The notes under the pieces are model-generated. The model was not told the origin of the DNA and searched no databases. It saw nothing but the letters and a program-made list of their open reading frames with translations. The translations under genes were made by a program, and so were the position numbers. Positions 8,470 through 16,561 of a stretch of DNA of 64,000 nucleotides are shown here, piece by piece (the stretch's first letter is position 1; each line of letters begins with the position of its first letter). The stretch is taken from contig CAYXLI010000011.1 of assembly GCA_964464925.1 (NCBI GenBank), positions 1-64,000 on the forward strand, in the 5' to 3' direction. This DNA comes from CAYXLI01 sp964464925. Lineage in GTDB: Bacteria > Acidobacteriota > Terriglobia > Bryobacterales > Bryobacteraceae.

Positions 8470-8523
8470 ATGCTCTCTGGAAGCGTATTCCCGTGCCCGA
8501 TTTGTCACGCACAATCATTGTAA
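8470..8523 (+). CDS. Tiny ORF with a perfect Shine-Dalgarno, 17 residues with CPIC motif
   Basis: ATG 8470 is preceded at 5-nt spacing by AGGAGGTGA (8456-8464), a full complement of the 16S tail and by far the best ribosome binding site in this region. The reading frame codes for MLSGSVFPCPICHAQSL and stops at TAA 8521. It may be a leader peptide for the downstream genes or the start of a broken zinc-ribbon gene, because the same frame resumes after two TAA codons with an RNA-polymerase-alpha-CTD-like sequence. Whether the peptide is made cannot be judged from sequence. Confidence 0.4.
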   Translation: MLSGSVFPCPICHAQSL

Positions 8524-8571
8524 AGAACAGACGATTTTATGGAATTCTCCGTCCGGGTGATTACCGGATAA

Positions 8572-8835
8572 AGATACCGCGCCGGGCTCCTCTACCTGAA
8601 TAACAAGCTCAATCGTGTGACCACCGCGGGCCGATACGGCTTTTGGGCCGTGACCAATTGCCCGCGGGTGGAGACCATCGACCTGCGCCGCGAGACAATT
8701 GGCGTCGCCGGCCAGGAGATCCTCACTCGCGATCAGTTGAGCAGCGCCAACATTGGAACAAAGACGCTGGAAAAGATTCATCGCCAGGGAGGCCGTCCCA
8801 GCTTTGCATCGCCTTCCAGCCAAGCGCTAATCTAG
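8572..8835 (+). pseudogene. RNA polymerase alpha-CTD-like ORF, start unclear or broken
   Basis: The frame is open from after TAA 8569 to TAG 8833. Its second half (TNC...ETI..., then LTRDQLSSANIGTKTLEKIHRQ) resembles the helix-hairpin-helix part of the alpha subunit C-terminal domain, where the usual form is ELL-x-x-x-N-x-G-x-K-S/T-L-x-E-I. No ATG with a ribosome binding site serves it; GTG 8617 is the only plausible start. It is in the same frame as the tiny ORF at 8470, separated by two TAA codons, so a decayed gene is possible. It ends 8 bp before acnA, whose own ATG has no Shine-Dalgarno, so translation here might feed acnA. The domain call is tentative. Confidence 0.38.
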
Positions 8836-8843
8836 TAGTATCC

Positions 8844-11513
8844 ATGAACAATAAGAACAGTTTTGGTGCATCCGCTACGCTTCGTGTGCGTGACCGGGAG
8901 TATCAGATCTTCCGGCTGGAAGCACTCGAAAAGCAGGGTATCGGGAACCTCGCGCGTATCCCATATTCCATCCGCATTCTGCTGGAGAACATGCTCCGGT
9001 TCGAGGACGGCGGCACTGTCAAGCATACCGACATCGAATACGTGGCGAAGTGGGAATCGGCGCACAAGGCTCGCGAGATCAATTTCCGCCCCGCACGTGT
9101 CCTGCTGCAGGATTTCACGGGCGTGCCTGCCGTAGTGGACCTGGCGGCGATGCGCGATGCGCTCAAAACCATGGGGAAGAACCCGCGGCTTGCGAATCCG
9201 CTGATCCCGGTCGATCTGGTAATCGATCACTCGGTGCAAGTGGATTACTTCGGGACCAAAGACGCCCTGCAGTTGAATGCAATTCTCGAGTTCAAACGCA
9301 ATCAGGAGCGGTATGCATTCCTCCGCTGGGGCCAGACGGCATTTTCGAATTTCCGCGTGGTCCCGCCGGACACGGGCATTGTGCACCAGGTGAATCTGGA
9401 ATACCTGGCTCAGGTCGTGTTTGTGAACGGGGTGCAAGCTTATCCGGACACCCTTATGGGCACCGACTCGCACACCACGATGATCAACGGCCTCGGCGTG
9501 GTGGGTTGGGGCGTGGGCGGAATTGAAGCAGAGGCCTGCATGCTGGGCCAGCCGATCTCAATGCTGTTGCCGCAGGTGGTCGGTTTCAAGCTGAGCGGCA
9601 AGCTCGCGGAAGGCGCCACGGCGACGGACCTGGTTCTCACTGTTACACAGATGCTGCGCGCCAAAGGCGTGGTCGGCAAGTTTGTGGAATTTTATGGTAG
9701 CGGCGTGAGCGCACTGAGCCTCGCCGATCGCGCGACCATCGCCAATATGGCGCCCGAATACGGCGCGACGATCGGCTTCTTCCCGATTGACGGAGCATCA
9801 TTGGATTATCTGCGTATGACGAATCGGCCGGCGGAACAGATTGCGCTGGTTGAGGCGTACACCAAGGAGCAGGGACTGTTCCTCACTGCCGATGCGAAAG
9901 ATCCCGTTTACACCGACACGTTAGAACTGGATCTGAGCAGCGTGACTCCTTCGCTGGCTGGTCCGAAGCGCCCTCAGGATCGCATCGAACTGAAGGATGT
10001 AAAGAAGAACTTCCTCACGGGTCTCGGTGAGGATCCCCGCAAAGTAGTATTGCAGAACGACGGCGATGCGGTGGAGATCCAGGACGGATCCGTGGTGATC
10101 GCTGCGATTACGAGTTGCACAAACACGTCGAATCCATCGGTGCTGGTTGCAGCCGGATTGCTTGCCAAGAAGGCTGTGGAGAAGGGCCTAAAGGTGCAGC
10201 CCTGGGTGAAGACCAGCCTCGCTCCCGGCTCCAAGGTGGTTGTCGATTACCTGACCGACGCAGGATTGCTGCCTTTCCTGGAGCAGCTAAATTTCCACGT
10301 GGTCGGTTTCGGTTGCACAACCTGCATTGGGAATAGCGGCCCTCTGCCAGAGTGGGTGGGCAATGGCGTACAAAAAGAGAAGCTGGTTGTGGCCAGCGTT
10401 CTCAGCGGCAATCGCAACTTCGAGGGGCGAATCAATCCGCTGGTGCGTGCGAACTACCTCGCCTCGCCGCCACTTGTTGTGGCGTATGCGCTCGCCGGGC
10501 GCGTCGATGTCGATCTGCAGAAGGAACCGGTGGGCGTCGGTTCGGACGGAAAAAAGGTTTACCTCAAAGACATCTGGCCGACAACGGAAGAAGTGCAGAG
10601 CGTGGTAAAGCAGTCCGTACGTAGTGAAATGTTCCAGAAGGAATACGGCGAAGTGTTCCACGGTGACGAGCAGTGGAACGCGATCCAGGTTCCGGCAGGA
10701 GACGCATACTCCTGGGAAGATCACTCGACCTACATCAAGCGGCCTCCGTACTTCGACAACATGGTCGATCCGAACGCGCCGATCCATGATTTGTCCAATA
10801 TGCGCGTGCTCGCAATGTTGGGCGATTCGGTGACCACGGACCACATTTCGCCTGCCGGGGCAATCCCAGTGGACAGCCCAGCGGGCAAGTATCTCATCGA
10901 GCTTGGCGTAAAGCCGGCAGACTTCAATTCCTATGGTGCTCGCCGCGGGAACCATGAGGTGATGGTGCGCGGGACGCTTGCGAACATACGGCTGCGCAAC
11001 CAACTGGCGCCGGGAACTGAGGGCGGCTGGACGACGCACATTCCGACGGGCGAAAAGATGTTCATCTATGATGCTTCGGTGAAGTATCACGCCGAAGGTA
11101 CGCCGCTGATGATTATCGCGGGCAAAGAGTACGGCTCGGGCTCTTCGCGTGACTGGGCGGCGAAAGGTGTGGTGTTGCTTGGGGTGAGAGCGGTGATCGC
11201 CGAGTCGTTCGAGCGCATTCACCGGTCCAACCTGGTCGGAATGGGAGTGTTGCCATTGCAGTTTGCGCCAGGCGAGACACGGGAATCGCTGGGATTGACG
11301 GGACAGGAATCGTATTCCGTAGTCGGTCTGTCCGAAGCACTTTCGAACAATGCGAAGGTGACCGTGATTGCAGTTGCCGAAGACGGAAGCGAAAAGAAGT
11401 TCGAGGCGGTGGTGCGAATCGATACTCCGCAGGAGGTCGAATACTACCGCTCGGGCGGGATCCTGCCGTATGTGTTGCGTCAGTTGGCGAGCGCCAGTAC
11501 GGCGACTGCCTGA
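8844..11513 (+). CDS. acnA: Aconitate hydratase A
   Basis: Aconitase interconverts citrate and isocitrate in the TCA cycle, using a [4Fe-4S] cluster. The 889-residue length and family order match AcnA/IRP-type enzymes. Visible signatures include DSHTTMINGLGVVGWGVGG (from residue 208), cluster cysteine Cys425 in ITSCTNTSNPS, Cys491 and Cys494 in GFGCTTCIGNSG, and the swivel-domain GSSRDWAAKG near residue 770. Start ATG 8844 is chosen because homology begins there (NSFGASATLRV); an upstream extension is possible in frame but has no family match. No Shine-Dalgarno precedes it, so a leaderless message or coupling to the ORF ending at 8835 is possible. Confidence 0.96.
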   Translation: MNNKNSFGASATLRVRDREYQIFRLEALEKQGIGNLARIPYSIRILLENMLRFEDGGTVKHTDIEYVAKWESAHKAREINFRPARVLLQDFTGVPAVVDLAAMRDALKTMGKNPRLANPLIPVDLVIDHSVQVDYFGTKDALQLNAILEFKRNQERYAFLRWGQTAFSNFRVVPPDTGIVHQVNLEYLAQVVFVNGVQAYPDTLMGTDSHTTMINGLGVVGWGVGGIEAEACMLGQPISMLLPQVVGFKLSGKLAEGATATDLVLTVTQMLRAKGVVGKFVEFYGSGVSALSLADRATIANMAPEYGATIGFFPIDGASLDYLRMTNRPAEQIALVEAYTKEQGLFLTADAKDPVYTDTLELDLSSVTPSLAGPKRPQDRIELKDVKKNFLTGLGEDPRKVVLQNDGDAVEIQDGSVVIAAITSCTNTSNPSVLVAAGLLAKKAVEKGLKVQPWVKTSLAPGSKVVVDYLTDAGLLPFLEQLNFHVVGFGCTTCIGNSGPLPEWVGNGVQKEKLVVASVLSGNRNFEGRINPLVRANYLASPPLVVAYALAGRVDVDLQKEPVGVGSDGKKVYLKDIWPTTEEVQSVVKQSVRSEMFQKEYGEVFHGDEQWNAIQVPAGDAYSWEDHSTYIKRPPYFDNMVDPNAPIHDLSNMRVLAMLGDSVTTDHISPAGAIPVDSPAGKYLIELGVKPADFNSYGARRGNHEVMVRGTLANIRLRNQLAPGTEGGWTTHIPTGEKMFIYDASVKYHAEGTPLMIIAGKEYGSGSSRDWAAKGVVLLGVRAVIAESFERIHRSNLVGMGVLPLQFAPGETRESLGLTGQESYSVVGLSEALSNNAKVTVIAVAEDGSEKKFEAVVRIDTPQEVEYYRSGGILPYVLRQLASASTATA

Positions 11514-11562
11514 GGTTCAGGAGCGGGCGGCAGCACGATGACCGTGAGGCGATAATTCGCGT

Positions 11563-12282
11563 TTAACCGGCAAACGGGCTGAAGTTCGTATGCGTGTCGA
11601 GCGGGTCAATCCCCTCGGCTCGTTTCAGCGCATTGACCACGATGTATGTAAGCGGAGTCATAGCTGCTTCGTACACCACCTTGGCAACGTAGCCGGAGAT
11701 TGCCGCTCGCACCAGTTCCGCGGCAGGCATGATTCCCGCGAAAGCGATGACCATTACGAGCACCGTATCGACAGCCTGCCCGACTACGGTCGAACCAATC
11801 GTCCGAGTCCAGAGATGCTTGCCCGAAGTGAGGATTTTCATCTTCGCCATTACATAGGAGTTCGCGAATTCGCCGGCCCAGTAGGCGATCAGGCTTGCGA
11901 CTACGAGGCGGGGCAGGAATCCGAGCACCGTTGCATACGCCTGCTGATACGGCCATTCGGGGGCAGGCGGCAACCACACAATGATCATGCTAATGATGGT
12001 GAGAATCGCTGAAGCAAAGAAGCCGTTCCAGATAGCGCGGCGAGAGGCGGCGTACCCGTAGATTTCGGTGAAGATATCGCCGAAGATATAAGTAATCGGA
12101 AACAACAATTGAGCGCCGCTGAACCGGAGTGGTCCGAGCGCTATAAATTTCGGCGCTACTATGTTGGAGATCAGCAGAATCGCCACGAAGGACGAAACCA
12201 GCCAGTCATAGTACTTGAACTGCTGCGGCCCGTGTGAAGGCGCTTCGATAACTTCCGGCTGGTACTTACTAGAAGAGGCCAT
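11563..12282 (-). CDS. yhhQ: Queuosine precursor transporter, YhhQ family
   Basis: The 239-residue polytopic membrane protein has the YhhQ/VUT pattern: KYYDWLVSSFVAILLISNIVAPKF, then FPITYIFGDIFTEIYGY, then RRAIWNGF, and later AKVVYEAAMTPLTYIVVNALKR. Members import 7-cyano- or 7-aminomethyl-7-deazaguanine for tRNA queuosine. About six membrane segments are visible. I chose ATG 12282 (MASSSKYQPE), although an in-frame ATG at 12318 also exists. The start lies only 5 bp from the start of the divergent S10 peptidase, so any promoter must lie within the neighbouring coding sequence. No preQ1 riboswitch is recognisable upstream. Confidence 0.88.
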   Translation of the reverse strand: MASSSKYQPEVIEAPSHGPQQFKYYDWLVSSFVAILLISNIVAPKFIALGPLRFSGAQLLFPITYIFGDIFTEIYGYAASRRAIWNGFFASAILTIISMIIVWLPPAPEWPYQQAYATVLGFLPRLVVASLIAYWAGEFANSYVMAKMKILTSGKHLWTRTIGSTVVGQAVDTVLVMVIAFAGIMPAAELVRAAISGYVAKVVYEAAMTPLTYIVVNALKRAEGIDPLDTHTNFSPFAG

Positions 12283-12287
12283 TGGCA

Positions 12288-13871
12288 ATGTTAGGTTCCA
12301 TTCTCGCAAACAGTTCAATCGCTGTGATGCTCACGGTGCCGCTGGTGGCGCAACAGGTTCGGCCCATGAATCCCGCGCCGCCCTCCGTGGAGAAGGCGGA
12401 GGCGAAACCGGGCGCTCCCGCACCGGCCCAGGCAATTAAGGAAACTGCCCCATCGGTCACGAAACATTCCGTCACCGTCAATGGCCGAACACTGAACTAT
12501 ACCGCAACGGCGGGTATGTTGCCTATCAAAAACGACACATCCGGCGAGGTGGAGGCGAACATGTTTTATGTCGCCTATACACTCGATGGAGCGGAGAAGG
12601 GCCGTCCGCTGACGTTCAGTTTTAACGGTGGGCCGGGTTCCGCGTCGGTGTGGCTGCATATGGGGTGCATCGGGCCAAAGCGCGTCCGGATGAAGGACGA
12701 TGGTTCGCTGCCGCCTCCTCCTTACCAGGTGGAAGACAATCCGGCCACTTGGCTGGATAAAACGGATCTTGTTTTCATCGACCCGGTTGGTACGGGCTTC
12801 AGCCGCGCAACCAAGCCTGAGTTAAGTAAAAAGTTCTTCGGCGTGGAAGGCGATATCACTTCGGTCAGCGAATTTATCCGCTTGTACCTTACCCGGAGTA
12901 GCCGCTGGACGTCTCCGCTGTTCCTTGCCGGAGAAAGCTATGGCACAACTCGCGCCGCCGGACTCGCCGGAAATCTGATAGACAAAGGCATCGCGCTGAA
13001 CGGGGTTATCCTCATCTCGACCGTGTTGAACTTCGGTACGCTCGAATTCGACCGCGGTAACGATCTGCCGTATACGCTCATCCTGCCCACCTATACGGCG
13101 ACGGCGTGGTATCACAAAAAGCTTGCCTCCGACCTGCAAGGCGATCTGAAGAAGGCGCTGAGGGAATCCGAACAGTTCGCCAACAGCGAGTACCTGCACA
13201 TCCTCTCAAAGGGCGACCGGCTGACCGCGGCGGAGCGGCAGGATGCGGTGAAGAAGATCGCGAGGCTCACCGGGCTTTCGTCCTCCTACGTGGATCAGAG
13301 CGACCTCCGCGTTGAGATCTTCCACTTCACCAAGGAACTGCTGCGCGACAGAGGACTGACGGCCGGCCGGTTAGATGCCCGGATTACGGGGAGCGACAGG
13401 CTCGGCACATCGGAGCGCCCCGACTTCGATCCTTCCCTGTCCGCGATTCGTCCTCCGTACACAGCGATCTTCAATAACTATGTGCGAAATGATCTGAAGT
13501 ACGAATCGGACCTGGTCTACTACGTGCTTGGCGGCGGAGTGCAGGGCTGGGATTGGGGCCATGCGAATCGGTACGCCGATACTAGCGAAGCACTGCGCAG
13601 CGCGTTTGCGAAGAATCCGTACATGAAGCTCTTTGTCGGCTACGGCTATTTCGACATGGCAACACCGTACTTCGCCGCGCAGTACACGCTGAACCACATG
13701 GGGCTGACGCCTGCGAACCACAAGAATGTGACGGAGCGGTTCTACGAAGCGGGCCACATGTATTACATCAATGTGGATTCCTTGAAGCAGTTCAAAAAGG
13801 ATGTGGACGCGTTCCTCAATGGAGCGATACGCGAGAGCACTGGCGTAAGCGGCGCGCCATCGGCTCAATGA
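12288..13871 (+). CDS. Serine carboxypeptidase-like (peptidase S10) exported protein
   Basis: The 527-residue product begins with a hydrophobic leader, then a proline/alanine-rich linker, then the S10 alpha/beta-hydrolase domain. The oxyanion element FSFNGGPGSASVW and the nucleophile elbow AGESYGT (Ser217) are present, along with the FIDPVGTGFS stretch and the C-terminal histidine region EAGHMYYIN. Members release C-terminal amino acids, probably in the periplasm. ATG 12288 or TTG 12282 could be the start. The 3' end overlaps the convergent DUF2752 gene by 56 bp. Substrate preference cannot be read from the sequence. Confidence 0.88.
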   Translation: MLGSILANSSIAVMLTVPLVAQQVRPMNPAPPSVEKAEAKPGAPAPAQAIKETAPSVTKHSVTVNGRTLNYTATAGMLPIKNDTSGEVEANMFYVAYTLDGAEKGRPLTFSFNGGPGSASVWLHMGCIGPKRVRMKDDGSLPPPPYQVEDNPATWLDKTDLVFIDPVGTGFSRATKPELSKKFFGVEGDITSVSEFIRLYLTRSSRWTSPLFLAGESYGTTRAAGLAGNLIDKGIALNGVILISTVLNFGTLEFDRGNDLPYTLILPTYTATAWYHKKLASDLQGDLKKALRESEQFANSEYLHILSKGDRLTAAERQDAVKKIARLTGLSSSYVDQSDLRVEIFHFTKELLRDRGLTAGRLDARITGSDRLGTSERPDFDPSLSAIRPPYTAIFNNYVRNDLKYESDLVYYVLGGGVQGWDWGHANRYADTSEALRSAFAKNPYMKLFVGYGYFDMATPYFAAQYTLNHMGLTPANHKNVTERFYEAGHMYYINVDSLKQFKKDVDAFLNGAIRESTGVSGAPSAQ

Positions 13872-14145
13872 CAGCTCCGATTCCTAAATCGCGCGCAAAT
13901 ACAAGGATCAGAGAAGCCAGCACGGCCGGGCCGAGCACGTGGTGCACTATGGCGGCCCGCCATTCGCCCTTTGCGGCAGCGCACAGGGAGCGCGTCAAAC
14001 CGCAAAGCGGGCAATCCGATCCGGTAAGCCAGTGGAACGCGCAAAGCCTCCAATCGGGGTGGGCGGACGGATCATAAACTACGAAGGCCGCGAGCATCAG
14101 CCCGAGCAGGCTACAGCGGAGAAGGGTTTCCGAGTTCTTCGCCAT
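13816..14145 (-). CDS. DUF2752 membrane protein
   Basis: This small protein of about 109 residues has a first membrane segment, then the family hallmark GSDCPLCGLTRS with its conserved CPxCG, and a second hydrophobic segment (GPAVLASLILVF). The family is widespread and of unknown function. I place the start at ATG 14145 (MAKNSETLLR); this overlaps the upstream zinc-ribbon membrane gene by 35 nt, a pairing that is often seen for these two families. The 3' end lies inside the convergent S10 peptidase gene. Confidence 0.82.
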   Translation of the reverse strand: MAKNSETLLRCSLLGLMLAAFVVYDPSAHPDWRLCAFHWLTGSDCPLCGLTRSLCAAAKGEWRAAIVHHVLGPAVLASLILVFARDLGIGAVIEPMARRLRQCSRVSLH

Positions 14146-14812
14146 GCAGTTCGAATCCGACCAGTTCCTGATACGCGACGGTGATTGCCGCATAGGTCAC
14201 CGGAATTGTGACCAGCAATCCGACAACGAAACACAGCGCACCCACGAGGTTCAATAGCGCGCCTGCTATCAGGAAAAGCAAAAAGTTGAAGTAGCCATTC
14301 TTCTTCACGACGGCGTGGCTCGCCTCCATGGCCGGCCAGAAATCCATGTTCTTATCGACGATGAACAGCCAGGTGAACGAGTACATCGCGGCGATCACCA
14401 TTCCCGGAACTATGCAGAAGATCAAGCCGAACGTCACCAGCGCCGCAACAACCACACCGGCAATCAGCGCAGGCAGCAGGTAGTTGAATCCTTTGAACAG
14501 GTCTCCCACTTCGGCGCGCCCAAGCAGCATCTTGCGCAGGATGGCCAAGTGCAGCCCTACCAGGAGCGGTCCGTGCAAGAGCGGTACTCCGTTCAGCACC
14601 ACAAAGAGAAGCGTAATTAGCATGAACGTGGCGAGATCTTCCGCGACGATCCGCCAACCGGCAGCGAGCCAGTGCCCAATCCGCACCTCTCCCCTCGCTT
14701 TGGGCTCAAAGCGAACCATAGCCGCCACGGCAGCCGGGGTCAGCGCCTGCCCGCACTTGGTGCAGAACTGTAGATCGTCACGCGTCTCTGCGCCGCAATG
14801 CTGACAGAACAT
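14111..14812 (-). CDS. Zinc-ribbon membrane protein
   Basis: The 233-residue product opens with a zinc ribbon, CQHC-x13-CTKC (residues 3-21), followed by a short linker and four to six membrane segments with a G/A-rich helical pattern resembling DUF975-type or glycerophosphoryl-like membrane proteins. The region MLLGRAEVGDLFKGFNYLLPALIAG and the later FWPAMEASHAVVKKNGYFNFLLF match the repeated membrane module of that group. It is transcribed with the DUF2752 gene that overlaps its 3' end. Its function is unknown. Confidence 0.78.
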   Translation of the reverse strand: MFCQHCGAETRDDLQFCTKCGQALTPAAVAAMVRFEPKARGEVRIGHWLAAGWRIVAEDLATFMLITLLFVVLNGVPLLHGPLLVGLHLAILRKMLLGRAEVGDLFKGFNYLLPALIAGVVVAALVTFGLIFCIVPGMVIAAMYSFTWLFIVDKNMDFWPAMEASHAVVKKNGYFNFLLFLIAGALLNLVGALCFVVGLLVTIPVTYAAITVAYQELVGFELHGEELGNPSPL

Positions 14813-14836
14813 TCCGCAATTGTAGCGCCGCCGGAA

Positions 14837-16075
14837 CTAGAAGATTACGACAGCCATGCGGGCATCCGTCTCGATCGGGTTGCTGGTCGCCGTTTCGGCT
14901 CTTTGCGGAACGTTCGGCCGCTCTACCAACGCCAGAGACTTTACCCGGTTCGTGAACAGGATGTCGGAAACGATCTTCGCGCGCTCCTTATCGATCTGGG
15001 GATCAATTGAGTGCGTGAACGTGTACTGATCTTCAGAGAACGAGATACCGTTATCGTGCGTTGCCGAGGCAACCCATACAGGCTTCCCGAATAGTGTTCC
15101 GGGGCGCCGCCATATCCGCATATGGTGACGATAGGCGAACGTGTTGTTCTGCTTTTGCAGGACGATATCGGGCCGCTCACCGTCCAGCAGGAGTGTAGAT
15201 ACGGGAGCCTCCTTATATCCGCGCATCTCAACTATGGCCCGGAATGTTTCCAGCACCGACTGGTCGTTGAGTGCCTGGGCTTTGCTCCAGCCCGCCTCCT
15301 TGAATGCCGATTCAATCTGCTCCTGCGTACCCGCAAACATCAGGTTCGTGACATCCGAAGGACGGTTCGTCTTTTCCGCGTACGTCCGGAACGGCTGACG
15401 GTTGACCATGGCATAGACGGACGATTCTTCTTCGGCACCTAAAGGCTGGATGGCGGGTTGGTCCGTCGCAGTGGCATCCCACTTTACGGGATCCAGCAAC
15501 CGTACGGTCATCTCGACGCCAGGCATGTAGTCGATCTCCGCATTGGTATCCTTGATCACCGTAGCTTTCGTGGAACCCAGAATATCCGCCAATGCTGGGT
15601 TTTTCTGGGCTACCTTCGCAATCCCCTGATTGATACGGGAGGCGATGCTCTCGGACGCAAGAATGCCGACGATTCGCCCGGCCTCGTCCACTGATTCCCG
15701 GGCATTATCGACATTCATCAGACGGCTCCTGATTTTCACAGTTTTGCCACGGAGAGATGTGAGTTCGTTGAAGGAGAGCTTCAGTGCCGCACGTTTTTCG
15801 GCCGTTGTGGCTCGGGTGAGTTCGCTGATCTGCCCACGCACACGCGTGCCAGCGGGTATGACCACCTGCCCATTGAGCACAACCGGGCTGATCAACACCG
15901 CATCCACGACATCCTTGGGCTTGGATTCATCCGTAGTGACCTTCGTCTTCAAGCGAATCTGGAGTTCGGTTCCGGCCGGCACATCGACGGCCGCCGGACC
16001 CACAGCACTTACGCTCGTGAGGGTGAGAAGAATAGCGCCGCATAGGCGCGTGGACATCCAATGGGATAGTGGCAT
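14837..16075 (-). CDS. Exported protein with LssY-type C-terminal domain
   Basis: About 412 residues with a signal peptide (STRLCGAILLTLTSVSAVG) and two parts. The N-terminal half (DVPAGTELQIRLKTKV..., VLNGQVVIPAGTRVRGQI) resembles small exported domains that occur often in acidobacteria. The C-terminal half (DVTNLMFAGTQEQIESAFKEAGW, the EAPVSTLLLDGERPDIVLQ region, RHHMRIWRR, GKPVWVASATHD) matches the LssY_C domain. The start may be ATG 16075 or 16057; neither has good spacing to the GGAG found upstream. It is divergent from the lipoprotein gene at 16133. The function of the domain is not known to me. Confidence 0.65.
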   Translation of the reverse strand: MPLSHWMSTRLCGAILLTLTSVSAVGPAAVDVPAGTELQIRLKTKVTTDESKPKDVVDAVLISPVVLNGQVVIPAGTRVRGQISELTRATTAEKRAALKLSFNELTSLRGKTVKIRSRLMNVDNARESVDEAGRIVGILASESIASRINQGIAKVAQKNPALADILGSTKATVIKDTNAEIDYMPGVEMTVRLLDPVKWDATATDQPAIQPLGAEEESSVYAMVNRQPFRTYAEKTNRPSDVTNLMFAGTQEQIESAFKEAGWSKAQALNDQSVLETFRAIVEMRGYKEAPVSTLLLDGERPDIVLQKQNNTFAYRHHMRIWRRPGTLFGKPVWVASATHDNGISFSEDQYTFTHSIDPQIDKERAKIVSDILFTNRVKSLALVERPNVPQRAETATSNPIETDARMAVVIF

Positions 16076-16132
16076 CTCCGGTTGTTGGACGATTTCAGGT
16101 GCGTTACCGTTGCGGGAGGCTATACTACAGAA

Positions 16133-16561
16133 GTGAGATTCCGTCACATCCTACTCATTGTGCTGACCTTAGCGGTGGCCGCGTGTAACCGCGCGCCGCA
16201 GAATAAAGACGCCATCAAACAAGCGGTCGTCGAGCATTTGAGCAAAGGCTCGGGGCTGGACATGTCTTTGATGGACATTGAGGTCGGTCCGGTTTCCTAT
16301 GATGACAAACAGGCAAAAGCGACGGTGACATTCCGTCCAAAGTCTTCGCCGGAGCAGGCGATGTCTATGAACTACACGCTGGAGGCGAAAGGCAACAAAT
16401 GGGTGGTGACGAAGAAGGAGGGTAGCGGCGGTGCTGCTGCGCACGGAGAAGGCCAGGCCGTGCCACCGGCAGGCGGTGCCATACCGCAAAGCGACCAACC
16501 GCTTCCTCCAGGGCACCCGCCGGTGAGCGGCGACCAGAAGAAAGCCGAGTCCTCTAAATGA
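16133..16561 (+). CDS. Small lipoprotein
   Basis: A protein of 142 residues starting at GTG 16133, with a hydrophobic leader and a clear lipobox (LAVAAC) so that the mature protein begins CNRAPQ. The middle has a two-strand pattern (VSYDDKQAKATVTFRPK, YTLEAKGNKWVVTKK) as in NTF2-like or DUF4878-like lipoproteins; the end is proline/glycine-rich and probably disordered. Its stop overlaps the ATG of the flavoprotein gene in an ATGA arrangement. GGGAGG lies 13 nt upstream of the start, farther than usual. The function is unknown. Confidence 0.72.
   Translation: MRFRHILLIVLTLAVAACNRAPQNKDAIKQAVVEHLSKGSGLDMSLMDIEVGPVSYDDKQAKATVTFRPKSSPEQAMSMNYTLEAKGNKWVVTKKEGSGGAAAHGEGQAVPPAGGAIPQSDQPLPPGHPPVSGDQKKAESSK

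Noticed and set aside
8319..8603. 94-codon ORF overlapping the tiny CPIC ORF in another frame
   Set aside because: No ribosome binding site, no domain, and it runs through the hairpin-rich region; the +1-related frame with the perfect Shine-Dalgarno is preferred.
8643..8843. 67-codon N-terminal extension of acnA
   Set aside because: No match to aconitase; in a different frame from the alpha-CTD-like ORF and without a start signal.
10287..11222. 311-codon ORF antisense to acnA
   Set aside because: Shadow of the aconitase reading frame with no recognisable domain.
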